The notes: generated from the sequence alone by a model not told the origin. A DNA stretch of 64,000 nucleotides from Mesorhizobium sp. (GCF_004963255.1 NZ_SUGA01000006.1:38977-102976); one strand, 5' to 3'. Counted from the first letter of the stretch, positions 20,465 through 29,500 are shown. Translations and numbers: made by a program.

Positions 20465-21400
20465 ATGACCATCCACGACCACCCCGGCAAAGAGCGCATC
20501 GATACGGTGCGCGCCTTCAACCGCTTCTACACCCGCCAGATCGGCCTGCTCGACGAGGGCCTTCTGAGAAGCCCGTTCTCGCTGACCGAGGCGCGGGTGC
20601 TCTATGAGCTTGCCCATCGCGACGGGTTGGTCGCCAGCGATCTGGTGCGCGACCTCAGCCTCGACCCGGGCTATGTCAGCCGCCTCTTGAAGAAATTCGA
20701 GGAGCGTGGCCTGGTCGAGCGCGAAGCCAGCGAGGTGGACGCGCGCCGCGCCTCGATCGCGCTGACGCCGGCGGGCAGGCAAGCCTTCGCGCCGCTCAAC
20801 CAGGATTCGCATGACCAGGTGGGCGCGCTGCTCGACCGCTTGCCGCCCGCCGACCAGGAGCGGCTGGTCAAGGCCATGCGCACCGTCCAGGATCTGCTCG
20901 GCGACCGCCCCGAACCCAATGTGCCCTACATCCTGCGGCCGCTGCAGGTCGGCGACATCGGCTGGGTCACGCGCCGTCAGGGCATGCTCTACACCGAGGA
21001 GTACGGCTGGGACGGAACCTATGAGGCGCTGGTCGCCGAGATCCTCGCTGAGTTCGTCAAGAAATTCGATCCAAAGTGGGAGCGCGCCTGGATCGCTGAG
21101 CGCGAAGGCGAGGTGGTCGGCTCGGTCTTTGTCGTGCGCAAGTCGTCCGAGGTTGCGAAGCTGAGACTGCTCTATGTCGAGCCGTCGGCGCGCGGCCTGG
21201 GCATCGGCCGGCGCCTGGTCGACGAATGCATCGCCTTCGCCCGCGCCAAGGGCTACAAGACGCTCACGCTTTGGACCAACGACATACTGGGCTCGGCTCG
21301 CCGCATCTACCAGACCGTGGGCTTCAAGCTGGTCGACGAGGAGCGCCATCATTCCTTCGGCAAGGATCTCGTCGGCCAGACTTGGGACTTGGAGCTGTAG
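20465..21400 (+). CDS. Bifunctional MarR-type regulator/GNAT N-acetyltransferase
   Basis: N-term DLVRDLSLDPGYVSRLLKKFEERGLVEREASEVDARRASIALT (wHTH); C-term LRLLYVEPSARGLGIGRRLVDECIAFARAKGYKTLTLWT (GNAT). Confidence 0.92.
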   Translation: MTIHDHPGKERIDTVRAFNRFYTRQIGLLDEGLLRSPFSLTEARVLYELAHRDGLVASDLVRDLSLDPGYVSRLLKKFEERGLVEREASEVDARRASIALTPAGRQAFAPLNQDSHDQVGALLDRLPPADQERLVKAMRTVQDLLGDRPEPNVPYILRPLQVGDIGWVTRRQGMLYTEEYGWDGTYEALVAEILAEFVKKFDPKWERAWIAEREGEVVGSVFVVRKSSEVAKLRLLYVEPSARGLGIGRRLVDECIAFARAKGYKTLTLWTNDILGSARRIYQTVGFKLVDEERHHSFGKDLVGQTWDLEL

Positions 21401-21443
21401 CGCTTCGCCTTCTCGGATGCCCAAGCGGCTTTAACTGGCTTGC

Positions 21444-22382
21444 TCAGACCGTCCAGAAATAGCGCACGATGTGGAAGAAGATCGGCGCGGCGAAGACTAG
21501 GCTGTCAGTGCGGTCGAGCATGCCGCCATGGCCTTCGATCAGATGGCCCCAGTCCTTGACGCCCTGGTCGCGCTTGATCGCCGAGGCGACGAGGCCGCCG
21601 AGAAATCCCATCGTGCAGGCGACGAAGGCGACGGCCGAGGCCTGCAGCGGCGAGAAGGGCGTGATGAAGGCGAGCAGCGCGCCGAGCAGGCTCGACGCGA
21701 CCAGCCCGCCGATCAGCCCCTCCCAGGTTTTCGACGGCGACACGTTCGGCGAGAAGCGGTGTTTTCCGAACAGCTTGCCGAAGATGTATTGCAGGACGTC
21801 GCTGCCCTGCACGACGATGATCAGGAAGGCGATGAGCAGAAGGTTGCGGTCTTCGAAACCCGGCACGTTGAGCGTCAGCAAAGCGGGCACGTGGCTGACG
21901 CAATAGACCGAGATCATGATCGCCCACTGCTGCGCCGAGACCCGCTCCAGAAACCGTTCCGTGTCGCCATGCAGCGCCGTGATCGCCGGCATCAGCAGGA
22001 AGCAGTAGACCGGAATGAAGATGACGAAGAGGCCGTACCAGGCGGTCCACACCAGCCAGTACTGGAAGGGGATGACGATGCCGAACATGCCGAGCAATAC
22101 CCAGTGGTCGCTGCGCCGGCTGTGCGTCAGCGTCACGAATTCACGCAGCGCCGCAAACGAGATCAGCGCGAACAGGATGGTCATGCCGTAGCGGCCGAAG
22201 AAGAAGGCCACCGTCATCAGCGCCACCATCACCCACCAGGCGTTGATGCGTTGCGTGAGGTTGACGAGCGTGGCGCTCAACGGCTTCGGCGCGCGCATCG
22301 AGAGGATGCCGGCGGTGACGCTGGCGGTGCTCAGCACCACGAAAAGGCCGATGATGAGAATGCTGATTTCGTGGCGCATCAA
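21444..22382 (-). CDS. Phosphatidate cytidylyltransferase (CdsA/YnbB-like)
   Basis: 312 aa multi-TM; QGSDVLQYIFGKLFGKHRFSPNVSPSKTWEGLIGG...KRDQGVKDWGHLIEGHGGMLDRTDSLVFAAPIFFHIVRYF (CDP-DG synthase signature). Confidence 0.95.
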   Translation of the reverse strand: MMRHEISILIIGLFVVLSTASVTAGILSMRAPKPLSATLVNLTQRINAWWVMVALMTVAFFFGRYGMTILFALISFAALREFVTLTHSRRSDHWVLLGMFGIVIPFQYWLVWTAWYGLFVIFIPVYCFLLMPAITALHGDTERFLERVSAQQWAIMISVYCVSHVPALLTLNVPGFEDRNLLLIAFLIIVVQGSDVLQYIFGKLFGKHRFSPNVSPSKTWEGLIGGLVASSLLGALLAFITPFSPLQASAVAFVACTMGFLGGLVASAIKRDQGVKDWGHLIEGHGGMLDRTDSLVFAAPIFFHIVRYFWTV

Positions 22383-23038
22383 TCGTCTCGGTCGGGGCGC
22401 GGATTGAGCGCCAGAAGCTCGGCGCGGGCGCGGTGGAGGAAGGCGCGCCGCTCTTCACCCGGCCCCACAACGACGGGCGCGCCGAAGACGACGCGGCAAA
22501 GCAGCGGCACAGGCAGGAACTGGCCCTTGGGCAGCACGCGCGACATGTTCTCGATCCAGCAGGGGATCAGCTCGACGTCGGGCCGCGCCATCGACAGATT
22601 GTAGAGGCCGGAACGAAAAGGCAGCAGCTCGTCGCTGGTGTTGCGGGTGCCTTCAGGGAAGATGATCAGCGAATGACCCTGGTCGAGCACGGAGAGCATG
22701 ATCGAGATCGGGTGCTCCGCTTCGCTCGTCCAGGTCCGGCTGATCAGCACCGACGACAGCATGTCCTGCGCGATAAAGCGGCGGAGTCGCGACTTGCCCC
22801 AATATTCGGCGGCGGCGATCGCATGCGTCTTGGCGCGCTCCGTCTCGCTGAGGCAGGCCGACAGAAGGATGAAATCGCCATGGCTGGTGTGGTTGGCGAA
22901 ATAGATGCGCTGCCGGTCCGACGGCTCGCTGCCGCTCCAGATCGGCCGCACGCCGGTGACCGCCCATGCCATCGCCGAAAGGCCGACCGAGGTTACGGTC
23001 TGCAACAGCGTGTAGGTGCGCAGCGAAAGCTTGCTCAT
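22379..23038 (-). CDS. 1-acyl-sn-glycerol-3-phosphate acyltransferase (PlsC-like)
   Basis: RIYFANHTSHGDFILL (Nx4D version of the acyltransferase motif), HSLIIFPEGTRN; overlaps neighbouring genes by 4 nt. Confidence 0.93.
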   Translation of the reverse strand: MSKLSLRTYTLLQTVTSVGLSAMAWAVTGVRPIWSGSEPSDRQRIYFANHTSHGDFILLSACLSETERAKTHAIAAAEYWGKSRLRRFIAQDMLSSVLISRTWTSEAEHPISIMLSVLDQGHSLIIFPEGTRNTSDELLPFRSGLYNLSMARPDVELIPCWIENMSRVLPKGQFLPVPLLCRVVFGAPVVVGPGEERRAFLHRARAELLALNPRPDRDD

Positions 23039-23478
23039 CTGGGCATCCAGAATCCGGCGGTGAGGAACGCGACGACGAAGACCGCGAAGGCGATCCGCTG
23101 CCTGGCCAGCAGGCGGCGTGTTCCGGCGATGCGCTCGTCAAGCTGGCGCGGCGTGGCCGGGGCGGGCTTCAGCCGCATGCGGCTCAGCGTGTCGTCGACG
23201 GCGGCGCCTCCTGATATCTCGTCGCCATGCGTCGCCATCAGCCGGAACAGCAGCACATCGAAGACGAGAAGCACCGAGAGCCCGAGCACTACGACGGCGC
23301 TCGCCGCCGCGACGAGCAACGCCAGAACCGCAAGCGGCGCCTGGAGCGCGCCGCGCGCCGAGGCGACCAGCGGCGCGATGCTGTCGCCGGCGATCACGAT
23401 CGCGGCCGGCCATGCCGCCTGCTTGACCAGCATGGCGGCGAAGGCGGCAGTCTTGCGCTGATAGGCGTCGTCGCTCAT
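23035..23478 (-). CDS. Small multi-TM membrane protein of unknown function
   Basis: 147 aa from MSDDAYQRKTAAFAAMLVKQAAW; three hydrophobic segments; translationally coupled to both neighbours. Confidence 0.75.
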   Translation of the reverse strand: MSDDAYQRKTAAFAAMLVKQAAWPAAIVIAGDSIAPLVASARGALQAPLAVLALLVAAASAVVVLGLSVLLVFDVLLFRLMATHGDEISGGAAVDDTLSRMRLKPAPATPRQLDERIAGTRRLLARQRIAFAVFVVAFLTAGFWMPR

Positions 23479-24812
23479 GCCGGCTCGTCCAATCCGGCCT
23501 GAAGATGCACTGGACGGCCGGACGCGGCGAGCTGCTTGCTCGCCTGCGCCGGCGTGTGCGAGCGGCCGCTGGCAACCAGCCAGCGGGCGACGACCGTGGC
23601 GCTGCGCTGGAAGCCGAGCGCGCAGCAGATCAGCACGGTGCCTTGCCGGCGCGCCGGCTCGATTGCCGCCACCGCCTGGTCGAGCGTGTCCGCGGGCGGC
23701 GGCAGGAGGTCGAGCATGGCAAAGCTGATCCAGCGGCCCGGCCCGTCGCGCGGCCGCTCCAGCTCGGCGGCAAGATCGATCACCGTGCCGAAGCCGTGTG
23801 CTTCGGCAGCCTTGGGAAAGCGCCCGAGAAAGACGCCGTCGGTGACGGCAACCACCGGCGGCAGCTTGCGCGTCCAGGCCCAGACATTGATCTTGGCGCC
23901 CAGCCGGTATGGCCAGAGCAGGACGCGGCTTGCCGGGGACACGCGGCCCTCCGCCGTCTTCTGGAACACTTTTGGTCCGGCCCCGGCATAGCCGAAAGCG
24001 ACGATGCCCAGCGCAAGTGCCGGCCACAAAAGGATAAGCGCAAGCGCCGAGAAGAAGGCGCCGATGGCTGCGCCGGCGAGCGCCAGGACGGCGCCCAGTG
24101 CATAGTAGAGCGAAAGGCGCAGCGCCTTGCCGTCAGCGGTGAGACGGAAGCCGGCAATGGGCAACTCGCCCGTGGCCGGGAACAGCCACAGCGCGAAGAC
24201 GCCGAGCAGCGCGCCGGTCGGGATGTCGATGAAATGGTGTTGCCATGTCGTCAGCACCGAAGCGCCGATCAGGAAGCACCAAACGTGCCAGAGCGTGAGC
24301 AGCGGGCCAGAAAGGCGCTGGCGCCAATGATCCCAGATGATCGCCAGCAGCGCGATATGCAGGGAAGGCGCCTGGTTGAATGGCTTGTCGAAACCGCCGA
24401 GCACGGCAAACATGAAGCCGGGCAGGCCGGTCGTTGCCGGCCGCACGAAGGTGGCGGCCAGCGGAAACAGGAGGAAGCAGGAGACAGCGACCACCTGCGC
24501 GGTGAGATAGCGGCCGGCCAGCCGGCTTACGCCCTGCCGGCTGTCGTTGAGCAGCAGCGACAGGGCGTAGAACAGGTTGATCGACCAGTAGGGCACGATC
24601 GTCCAGGCGAGGAACGGAACGTGGTGCTCCCAGGAGAAGACGATGCTGCCGACTTGATTGCGAGTCGAGGCCAGCCAGTTGGCGAAGCCATAGGTCGAAT
24701 AGAAGAATGGAGCGAGAAACGCGAGCCACAGCGCCGCCCGAAGGACGACACGTCCGTAGGGTTCGGCGGCTGCGGTGGCTGAAAGTGGCGGGGGCTCGGC
24801 GCTGGCGGGCAT
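23475..24812 (-). CDS. PAP2 phosphatase/dual-specificity phosphatase fusion (YnbD-like)
   Basis: PAP2 motifs APSLHIALLAI and TWQHHFIDIPTG; C-terminal CALGFQRSATVVARWLV (Cx5R phosphatase loop). Confidence 0.9.
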   Translation of the reverse strand: MPASAEPPPLSATAAAEPYGRVVLRAALWLAFLAPFFYSTYGFANWLASTRNQVGSIVFSWEHHVPFLAWTIVPYWSINLFYALSLLLNDSRQGVSRLAGRYLTAQVVAVSCFLLFPLAATFVRPATTGLPGFMFAVLGGFDKPFNQAPSLHIALLAIIWDHWRQRLSGPLLTLWHVWCFLIGASVLTTWQHHFIDIPTGALLGVFALWLFPATGELPIAGFRLTADGKALRLSLYYALGAVLALAGAAIGAFFSALALILLWPALALGIVAFGYAGAGPKVFQKTAEGRVSPASRVLLWPYRLGAKINVWAWTRKLPPVVAVTDGVFLGRFPKAAEAHGFGTVIDLAAELERPRDGPGRWISFAMLDLLPPPADTLDQAVAAIEPARRQGTVLICCALGFQRSATVVARWLVASGRSHTPAQASKQLAASGRPVHLQAGLDEPA

Positions 24813-24824
24813 GCGTGGGCGGTC

Positions 24825-26612
24825 CTAAATCCGCCTTGCCAGCGAGACGGTGAAGATACCCCATTGGTCGATGCGCTGGTCGAGCTTCTCAAAGCCGGCG
24901 GCTTCGACCAGCTGGTCCATCTCGGCTTGCGTGCGCCGCCGCATCACCCAGGCCTGGCCGCCGCGATGCGAAGTCAGGCTGCGCGCGATCATTTCGAGCT
25001 GCGGATGCCAGGGCTGGTTGGTGTAGATCAGCAGGCTGCCCGGCTGCATGGCGCGGGCCAGGCCGCCGAGCGAGCCGGCGATCAACGCATTGTCCGAGAA
25101 GAGCTCGTAGAGGCCGGAGACGATAGCGAGGTCCGGCGTCGGGTTCAGCGCGGCGAGCCCGTCGACGTCGAAGGCATCGGCGCGGCGGAACGAGACGCTG
25201 GCCGGCAATTGCCGATCGGCGATCAGCTTGCGGCCGAGTTCGACATTGAGGTCGGAATAATCCTGCAGACGCACACTGGCCGGCTGTTCGGCGCTCTTGC
25301 CGATCGCGTCGAGCACGTAGCGGCCGTGGCCGGCGGCGATGTCGATTATGTGGCCTGGCCGTCCGGCCGCTTTCAGCGATGCTAGCGCCTGGCCGATCAG
25401 CTCCTCGAGGTTGAGCTTGCGCTGGCGGATGCCGCGCCAGCCAATGGCGTCGAGAAAAGTCCTGTCGACCATGCGGCCGATTGGCCCGAGCCCTCGCGCC
25501 TCGTTCTCGTAGACATAGTCCAGCGTCGAGCCGGAATCGAAACCGGTGCCGACGCCGATCTTCATGCCGCGCGAGAACCAGCTGCCGATGCGGATGAACG
25601 CGCGGCTCATGGCCCAATAGAGGCCACTGGGCGACAGAAGATCGAGCGGCGAGGCAAGCCTGTCGGCCTCGTCGCGCGTGTAGCCGGTGATGTCCGCCTG
25701 CTTCAGGTCGACAGCCTCGGCCGGCTTCTGGAACTGCTCTTCGATAAACGGCCGGATCAGGTCGAGCGCCTTGGCGCGGTCGCGCTCGCCCAGCGTATCG
25801 TGGAAGAAGCCCGACAGTACATGCCGCTCCTTCACGCGGCTGCCGAGATTGACGAAGAACTCGTGCTGGGGGCCGTGCCGCACCACCCAATCGCTGCCGG
25901 ACAAAAGAAGCTGCGTCGGCACGGTGATGGCGCGGGCGTCGGAGACGATGCGCGCCGCATGCTGGTAGAGCTCGACCAGGATGTTGGAAGCGATCGGGCG
26001 CGTGATCAGCGGGTCGTTCTCGAACGAGGCGATGCGCACCGGATCATGGGTGAGAAGGCTCGCCTTGACATAGGAATTGACGAAGAAGCGCCCGTTGATC
26101 TTCTGCCACAGCGCGATGCCTTCCTTCGCGAAAGGCACATAGAGCTTGACCGAGAAGGCGGGCGAGGCGAGCACCATGGCGCGCAGTTTCGGCGCATAGT
26201 CATGCACCCAGGCGGCGGCGAGCACCGCGCCGAAGGACTGCGCGATCAGCGCGATATCCTGTGCGGCAAAACCGTCCTTTGCGGCGATCTCGCGCATGAA
26301 ACAGTCGATATCGCGCACCAGCGCCGCGAAGGACGGCGCATAGCCGCGCTCGCCGGCGGAGCGGCCATTGCCGCGCGCATCCCAGGCATAGAAGGCGTAA
26401 TCCGGCATTCGCAATTCATCGACCAGATGCGCCATGCGGCCGCCATGCTCGTGGCCGCGATGGACGAGCACCACCGCGCCCTTGGCCTCGGCCGATGCCG
26501 CCGGCCAGAAACGGTAGAAAATCTCCGTGCCGTCATGGCTGTGGAAGCTGCGTTCCTGCGCCTGCCGCGTAAGGCTTTCCGCCGGCGCGGCGCCGATCTG
26601 TTCGTGAAGCAT
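24825..26612 (-). CDS. Bifunctional alpha/beta hydrolase/class I SAM-dependent methyltransferase (YnbC-like)
   Basis: N-term ALIAQSFGAVLAAAWVHDYAPKLRAMVLASPAF; C-term GRPGHIIDIAAGHGRYVLDAIGKS. Confidence 0.9.
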   Translation of the reverse strand: MLHEQIGAAPAESLTRQAQERSFHSHDGTEIFYRFWPAASAEAKGAVVLVHRGHEHGGRMAHLVDELRMPDYAFYAWDARGNGRSAGERGYAPSFAALVRDIDCFMREIAAKDGFAAQDIALIAQSFGAVLAAAWVHDYAPKLRAMVLASPAFSVKLYVPFAKEGIALWQKINGRFFVNSYVKASLLTHDPVRIASFENDPLITRPIASNILVELYQHAARIVSDARAITVPTQLLLSGSDWVVRHGPQHEFFVNLGSRVKERHVLSGFFHDTLGERDRAKALDLIRPFIEEQFQKPAEAVDLKQADITGYTRDEADRLASPLDLLSPSGLYWAMSRAFIRIGSWFSRGMKIGVGTGFDSGSTLDYVYENEARGLGPIGRMVDRTFLDAIGWRGIRQRKLNLEELIGQALASLKAAGRPGHIIDIAAGHGRYVLDAIGKSAEQPASVRLQDYSDLNVELGRKLIADRQLPASVSFRRADAFDVDGLAALNPTPDLAIVSGLYELFSDNALIAGSLGGLARAMQPGSLLIYTNQPWHPQLEMIARSLTSHRGGQAWVMRRRTQAEMDQLVEAAGFEKLDQRIDQWGIFTVSLARRI

Positions 26613-26648
26613 GCTGTTCCCCTCGGACTGCATCGCGAGCCTCGATGC

Positions 26649-27251
26649 TTAGCCGGCAGTAAGACCGGCGCGTATCCGGTTTATGGCGGTCAGCAGCGAC
26701 AGCGTAGCCATGGCCGGAAACACAAACGGCGCGATGGCCGCGGGCCATAGCCCCAGGGCGCATAAGGCCGCGACCACGCCGAGCCCAAGCGCCCGGTCGC
26801 TCTTGCCGAACGGGCCGGCATAGTTGCGACCGATGCCTGCGGCGATGCCGAGCACGCCGGCGAATTCGGCAAGCATGGCTGCCAGGGCAAAGGCAACGAC
26901 AGCCCATTGGCCGAATTGCGTAAAGGCCGCGAAGGGCAGGATCAGCGCCAAATCGGAAACGACGTCGCAGATCTCGTTCAGATACATGCCAAGCGTAGAG
27001 GCCTGGCCGTGCTCCCGCGCCAGCATGCCGTCCATCGCGTTAAGCGCCATGCGCACGAACAGCACCAGGGGGACGAGCAGCACAAGCAGGCGCGAACCCG
27101 GCGCCGCCGCGATCGCCACGCCGGCCGCGATCGACAGGGTGGCCGCCAGCAAGGTGATGAAATTGGCTGTCGCGCCCATTGCTGCCAGACGGCTGACAAG
27201 CGGTCGCAGCCTGTCCTGGAAGGCCGGCTTCAGCGCATAGAGCGTCGGCAT
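26649..27251 (-). CDS. CDP-alcohol phosphatidyltransferase (YnbA-like)
   Basis: MPTLYALKPAFQDRLRPL...NAMDGMLAREHGQASTLGMYLNEICDVVSD, variant CDP-OH-P motif. Confidence 0.9.
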   Translation of the reverse strand: MPTLYALKPAFQDRLRPLVSRLAAMGATANFITLLAATLSIAAGVAIAAAPGSRLLVLLVPLVLFVRMALNAMDGMLAREHGQASTLGMYLNEICDVVSDLALILPFAAFTQFGQWAVVAFALAAMLAEFAGVLGIAAGIGRNYAGPFGKSDRALGLGVVAALCALGLWPAAIAPFVFPAMATLSLLTAINRIRAGLTAG

Positions 27252-27494
27252 TGCGTGATCCCCCGATCCACGGTGCAGCTTTACCACGAGCGAGGCGAGC
27301 GGCGCTAGCGTGTGGCAGAAAACACAATGAATTTTCAGACGGTTGACGCCTTGCTGTGAATGCATCGCCTGAAACCGCAGCTTCGGCCTTGGGTAGCCGT
27401 TCACCGATTGCCGAATTCACCGGGCGCTAACCATGAATGCACCAAATGCCTGCCATGACGACTTGCCGGCTTCTGGTGCAATGCGTCCCCTTGA

Positions 27495-27514
27495 ATAATA
27501 AGCACGCTTATTAT
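27495..27514. promoter_or_regulatory. Candidate MarR operator ATAATAAGC-AC-GCTTATTAT
   Basis: Perfect 9+2+9 palindrome 11 nt upstream of the marR start. Confidence 0.75.
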
Positions 27515-27525
27515 ATGTATCGCTC

Positions 27526-28005
27526 ATGGTTTCGGATGGCATCGACAGATTGGGATTTTTGATCCACGACGTGCAGCGCCTGATGCGCAAGCGCTTCGAG
27601 GCGCGCGCCCGCGGGTTAGGGCTTTCCTCGGCGCAATGGCGACTGATGGTGCGCGTCGCCAAGGAAGAAGGCATCACGCAGGCGCGGCTGGCCGAACTGC
27701 TCGAAATCGAGCCGATCAGCGTCTCGCGCCTCGTCGACCGCATGGAGGAGGGCGGCTGGATCGAGCGCCGCCAGGACGCCACCGACCGGCGCGTGCGCAT
27801 GATCTTCCCGACCGAGAAGGCGAGCGCTGCCTACGCAGATGTCAAAAGCCTTGCCGGCGAGGTCTATGAGGAGTCGCTGACCGGCGTTTCGCCTGAAGAC
27901 CGACGCATCCTGATCCGGGTGTTGGACACGATCGTGCAGAACCTGACGGACGGCGAGGCATCGTCCCTAGAAAAGATCAAGAGCAGGGAAGGGGCAGCGG
28001 CATGA
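27526..28005 (+). CDS. MarR-family transcriptional regulator
   Basis: LSSAQWRLMVRVAKEEGITQARLAELLEIEPISVSRLVDRMEEGGWIERRQDATDRRVRMIFPT. Confidence 0.95.
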   Translation: MVSDGIDRLGFLIHDVQRLMRKRFEARARGLGLSSAQWRLMVRVAKEEGITQARLAELLEIEPISVSRLVDRMEEGGWIERRQDATDRRVRMIFPTEKASAAYADVKSLAGEVYEESLTGVSPEDRRILIRVLDTIVQNLTDGEASSLEKIKSREGAAA

Positions 28006-29204
28006 GCGCAGCAGCCAAGCGGGAAGACGACAACGTCACCAAGCTGAACGCGCCGGCACAGCCGGTCGCTGAAGCGCCGGCGCAGCCGGCTTCCGCCCCG
28101 GTCGCCGTGGCTCCGGAGCCGCAGCCGGCGCCGGTCGCGCCGAAGAAGAAGCGCCGCCTCGGCCGCTTCCTGCTCATGGTCGCGCTGCCGCTGGCGCTGC
28201 TTGTCGGCGGCTCCTATGTCTGGGTGACGGGCGGCCGCTATCAGGAAACCGAGAACGCCAACCTGCAGCAGGCCAGGATTTCGGTCGCCTCCGACACAGC
28301 CGGCCGTATCGTTCAGGTCGGCATCGCCGACAACCAGCTGGTCAAGCAGGGCGACCTTCTCTTCGTCATCGATCCCGAGCCTTACAGGATCGCGCTCGCC
28401 CAGGCCGATGCGGCGGTCGCCGCGGCGCGCCTCAATGTGGAGCAGCTGCGCGCCGCCTACAGCCAGGCGATGGCGCAGGAGAAGTCCGCCTCGAGCGAGG
28501 TCGACTATGCGCAGTCGCAATATGACCGCGCCGCCGATCTCGCGCAGAAGGGCATCAACGCCAAGTCCTCGCTCGATGAGGCCCGCAACGATCTCGACAA
28601 GGCCAAGCAGCAACTGGCCGTCGCTGAGCAAGGCATCGTCAGCGCCAAGGCGGCGCTCGGCGGCAATCCGGACATCGAGACCGACAAGCATCCGACCGTG
28701 ATGGCCGCTTTGGCCGCGCGCGACAAGGCGGCCTATGATCTGGCGCAGACCACGGTGAAGGCGCCGGCCGACGGCGTCATCTACCAGGCGGCTTCCTTCA
28801 AGGTCGGCCAGTATGTTTCCGTCGGCACGCCGCTCTTCGCGCTCGTCGAGACCGGCGACACCTGGATCGACGCCAATTTCAAGGAGACCCAGCTCACCAA
28901 CATGAAGCCGGGCCAGAAGGCGGAGATCGTCGTCGACACCTATCCGGGCCGCACCTTCGAGGCGACGGTCAAGGCGATCGGCGCCGGCACGGGCGCGGAG
29001 TTCTCGCTGCTGCCCGCGCAAAACGCCACCGGCAACTGGGTCAAGGTCACGCAGCGCATTCCCGTGCGCCTGGAACTGACCGATCCAGACGCCAGGATGG
29101 CGCTACGCACCGGCATGAGCGCGACCGTCACTGTCGACACCGGCGTGGCGCGCGGTCTGCCATCGATCTTCGGCCATGCCACGGCAGGAGAGCACGCGCA
29201 GTAA
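28002..29204 (+). CDS. HlyD/EmrA-family efflux periplasmic adaptor
   Basis: VASDTAGRIVQVGIADNQLVKQGDLLFVIDPEPYRIAL...TVKAPADGVIYQ...TWIDANFKETQLTNMKPGQKAEI. Confidence 0.95.
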   Translation: MSAAAKREDDNVTKLNAPAQPVAEAPAQPASAPVAVAPEPQPAPVAPKKKRRLGRFLLMVALPLALLVGGSYVWVTGGRYQETENANLQQARISVASDTAGRIVQVGIADNQLVKQGDLLFVIDPEPYRIALAQADAAVAAARLNVEQLRAAYSQAMAQEKSASSEVDYAQSQYDRAADLAQKGINAKSSLDEARNDLDKAKQQLAVAEQGIVSAKAALGGNPDIETDKHPTVMAALAARDKAAYDLAQTTVKAPADGVIYQAASFKVGQYVSVGTPLFALVETGDTWIDANFKETQLTNMKPGQKAEIVVDTYPGRTFEATVKAIGAGTGAEFSLLPAQNATGNWVKVTQRIPVRLELTDPDARMALRTGMSATVTVDTGVARGLPSIFGHATAGEHAQ

Positions 29205-29338
29205 CAATACGCCCCCATGAATCGGAGGCGGAGCAGGGGATTGGTCTGATGGGAGGAGTGAGAAGGATAAGCGTTTAAGATCAGCCGTTTGACGGCGCGA
29301 TCAAAACCGAAACCTTCGTCACGGACCCGTCGGTCCTC

Positions 29339-29461
29339 AGGTTTCCGGGCGGCAGGCATCCGCTCCAACAGAGACTTTCAGTCGATGTAACCCCCACATC
29401 GATAGTCGCGTCCCACCGCGATGAAGGTCTCTCAACGGAAGGCTTTGCCGCCCGGAAGCCT
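29339..29461 (+). ncRNA. Candidate structured RNA (three-way junction) between emrA-like and emrB-like genes; strand not determined, sense assumed
   Basis: P1 AGGTTTCCGGGCGGCA/TGCCGCCCGGAAGCCT (29339-29354/29446-29461, 16 bp with one G-U); P2 GAGACTTT/AAGGTCTC (29371-29378/29424-29431); P3 TCGATGT/ACATCGA (29382-29388/29396-29402); P4 TCGCG/CGCGA (29406-29410/29417-29421). Confidence 0.55.
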
Positions 29462-29500
29462 AATGTACACGGTTTTGTTACCTGCTGGAAGTTCAGCATC

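Noticed and set aside
23505-24782. 425-aa plus-strand ORF opposite the PAP2-DSP gene
   Set aside because: Shadow of a gene with clear catalytic motifs on the other strand.
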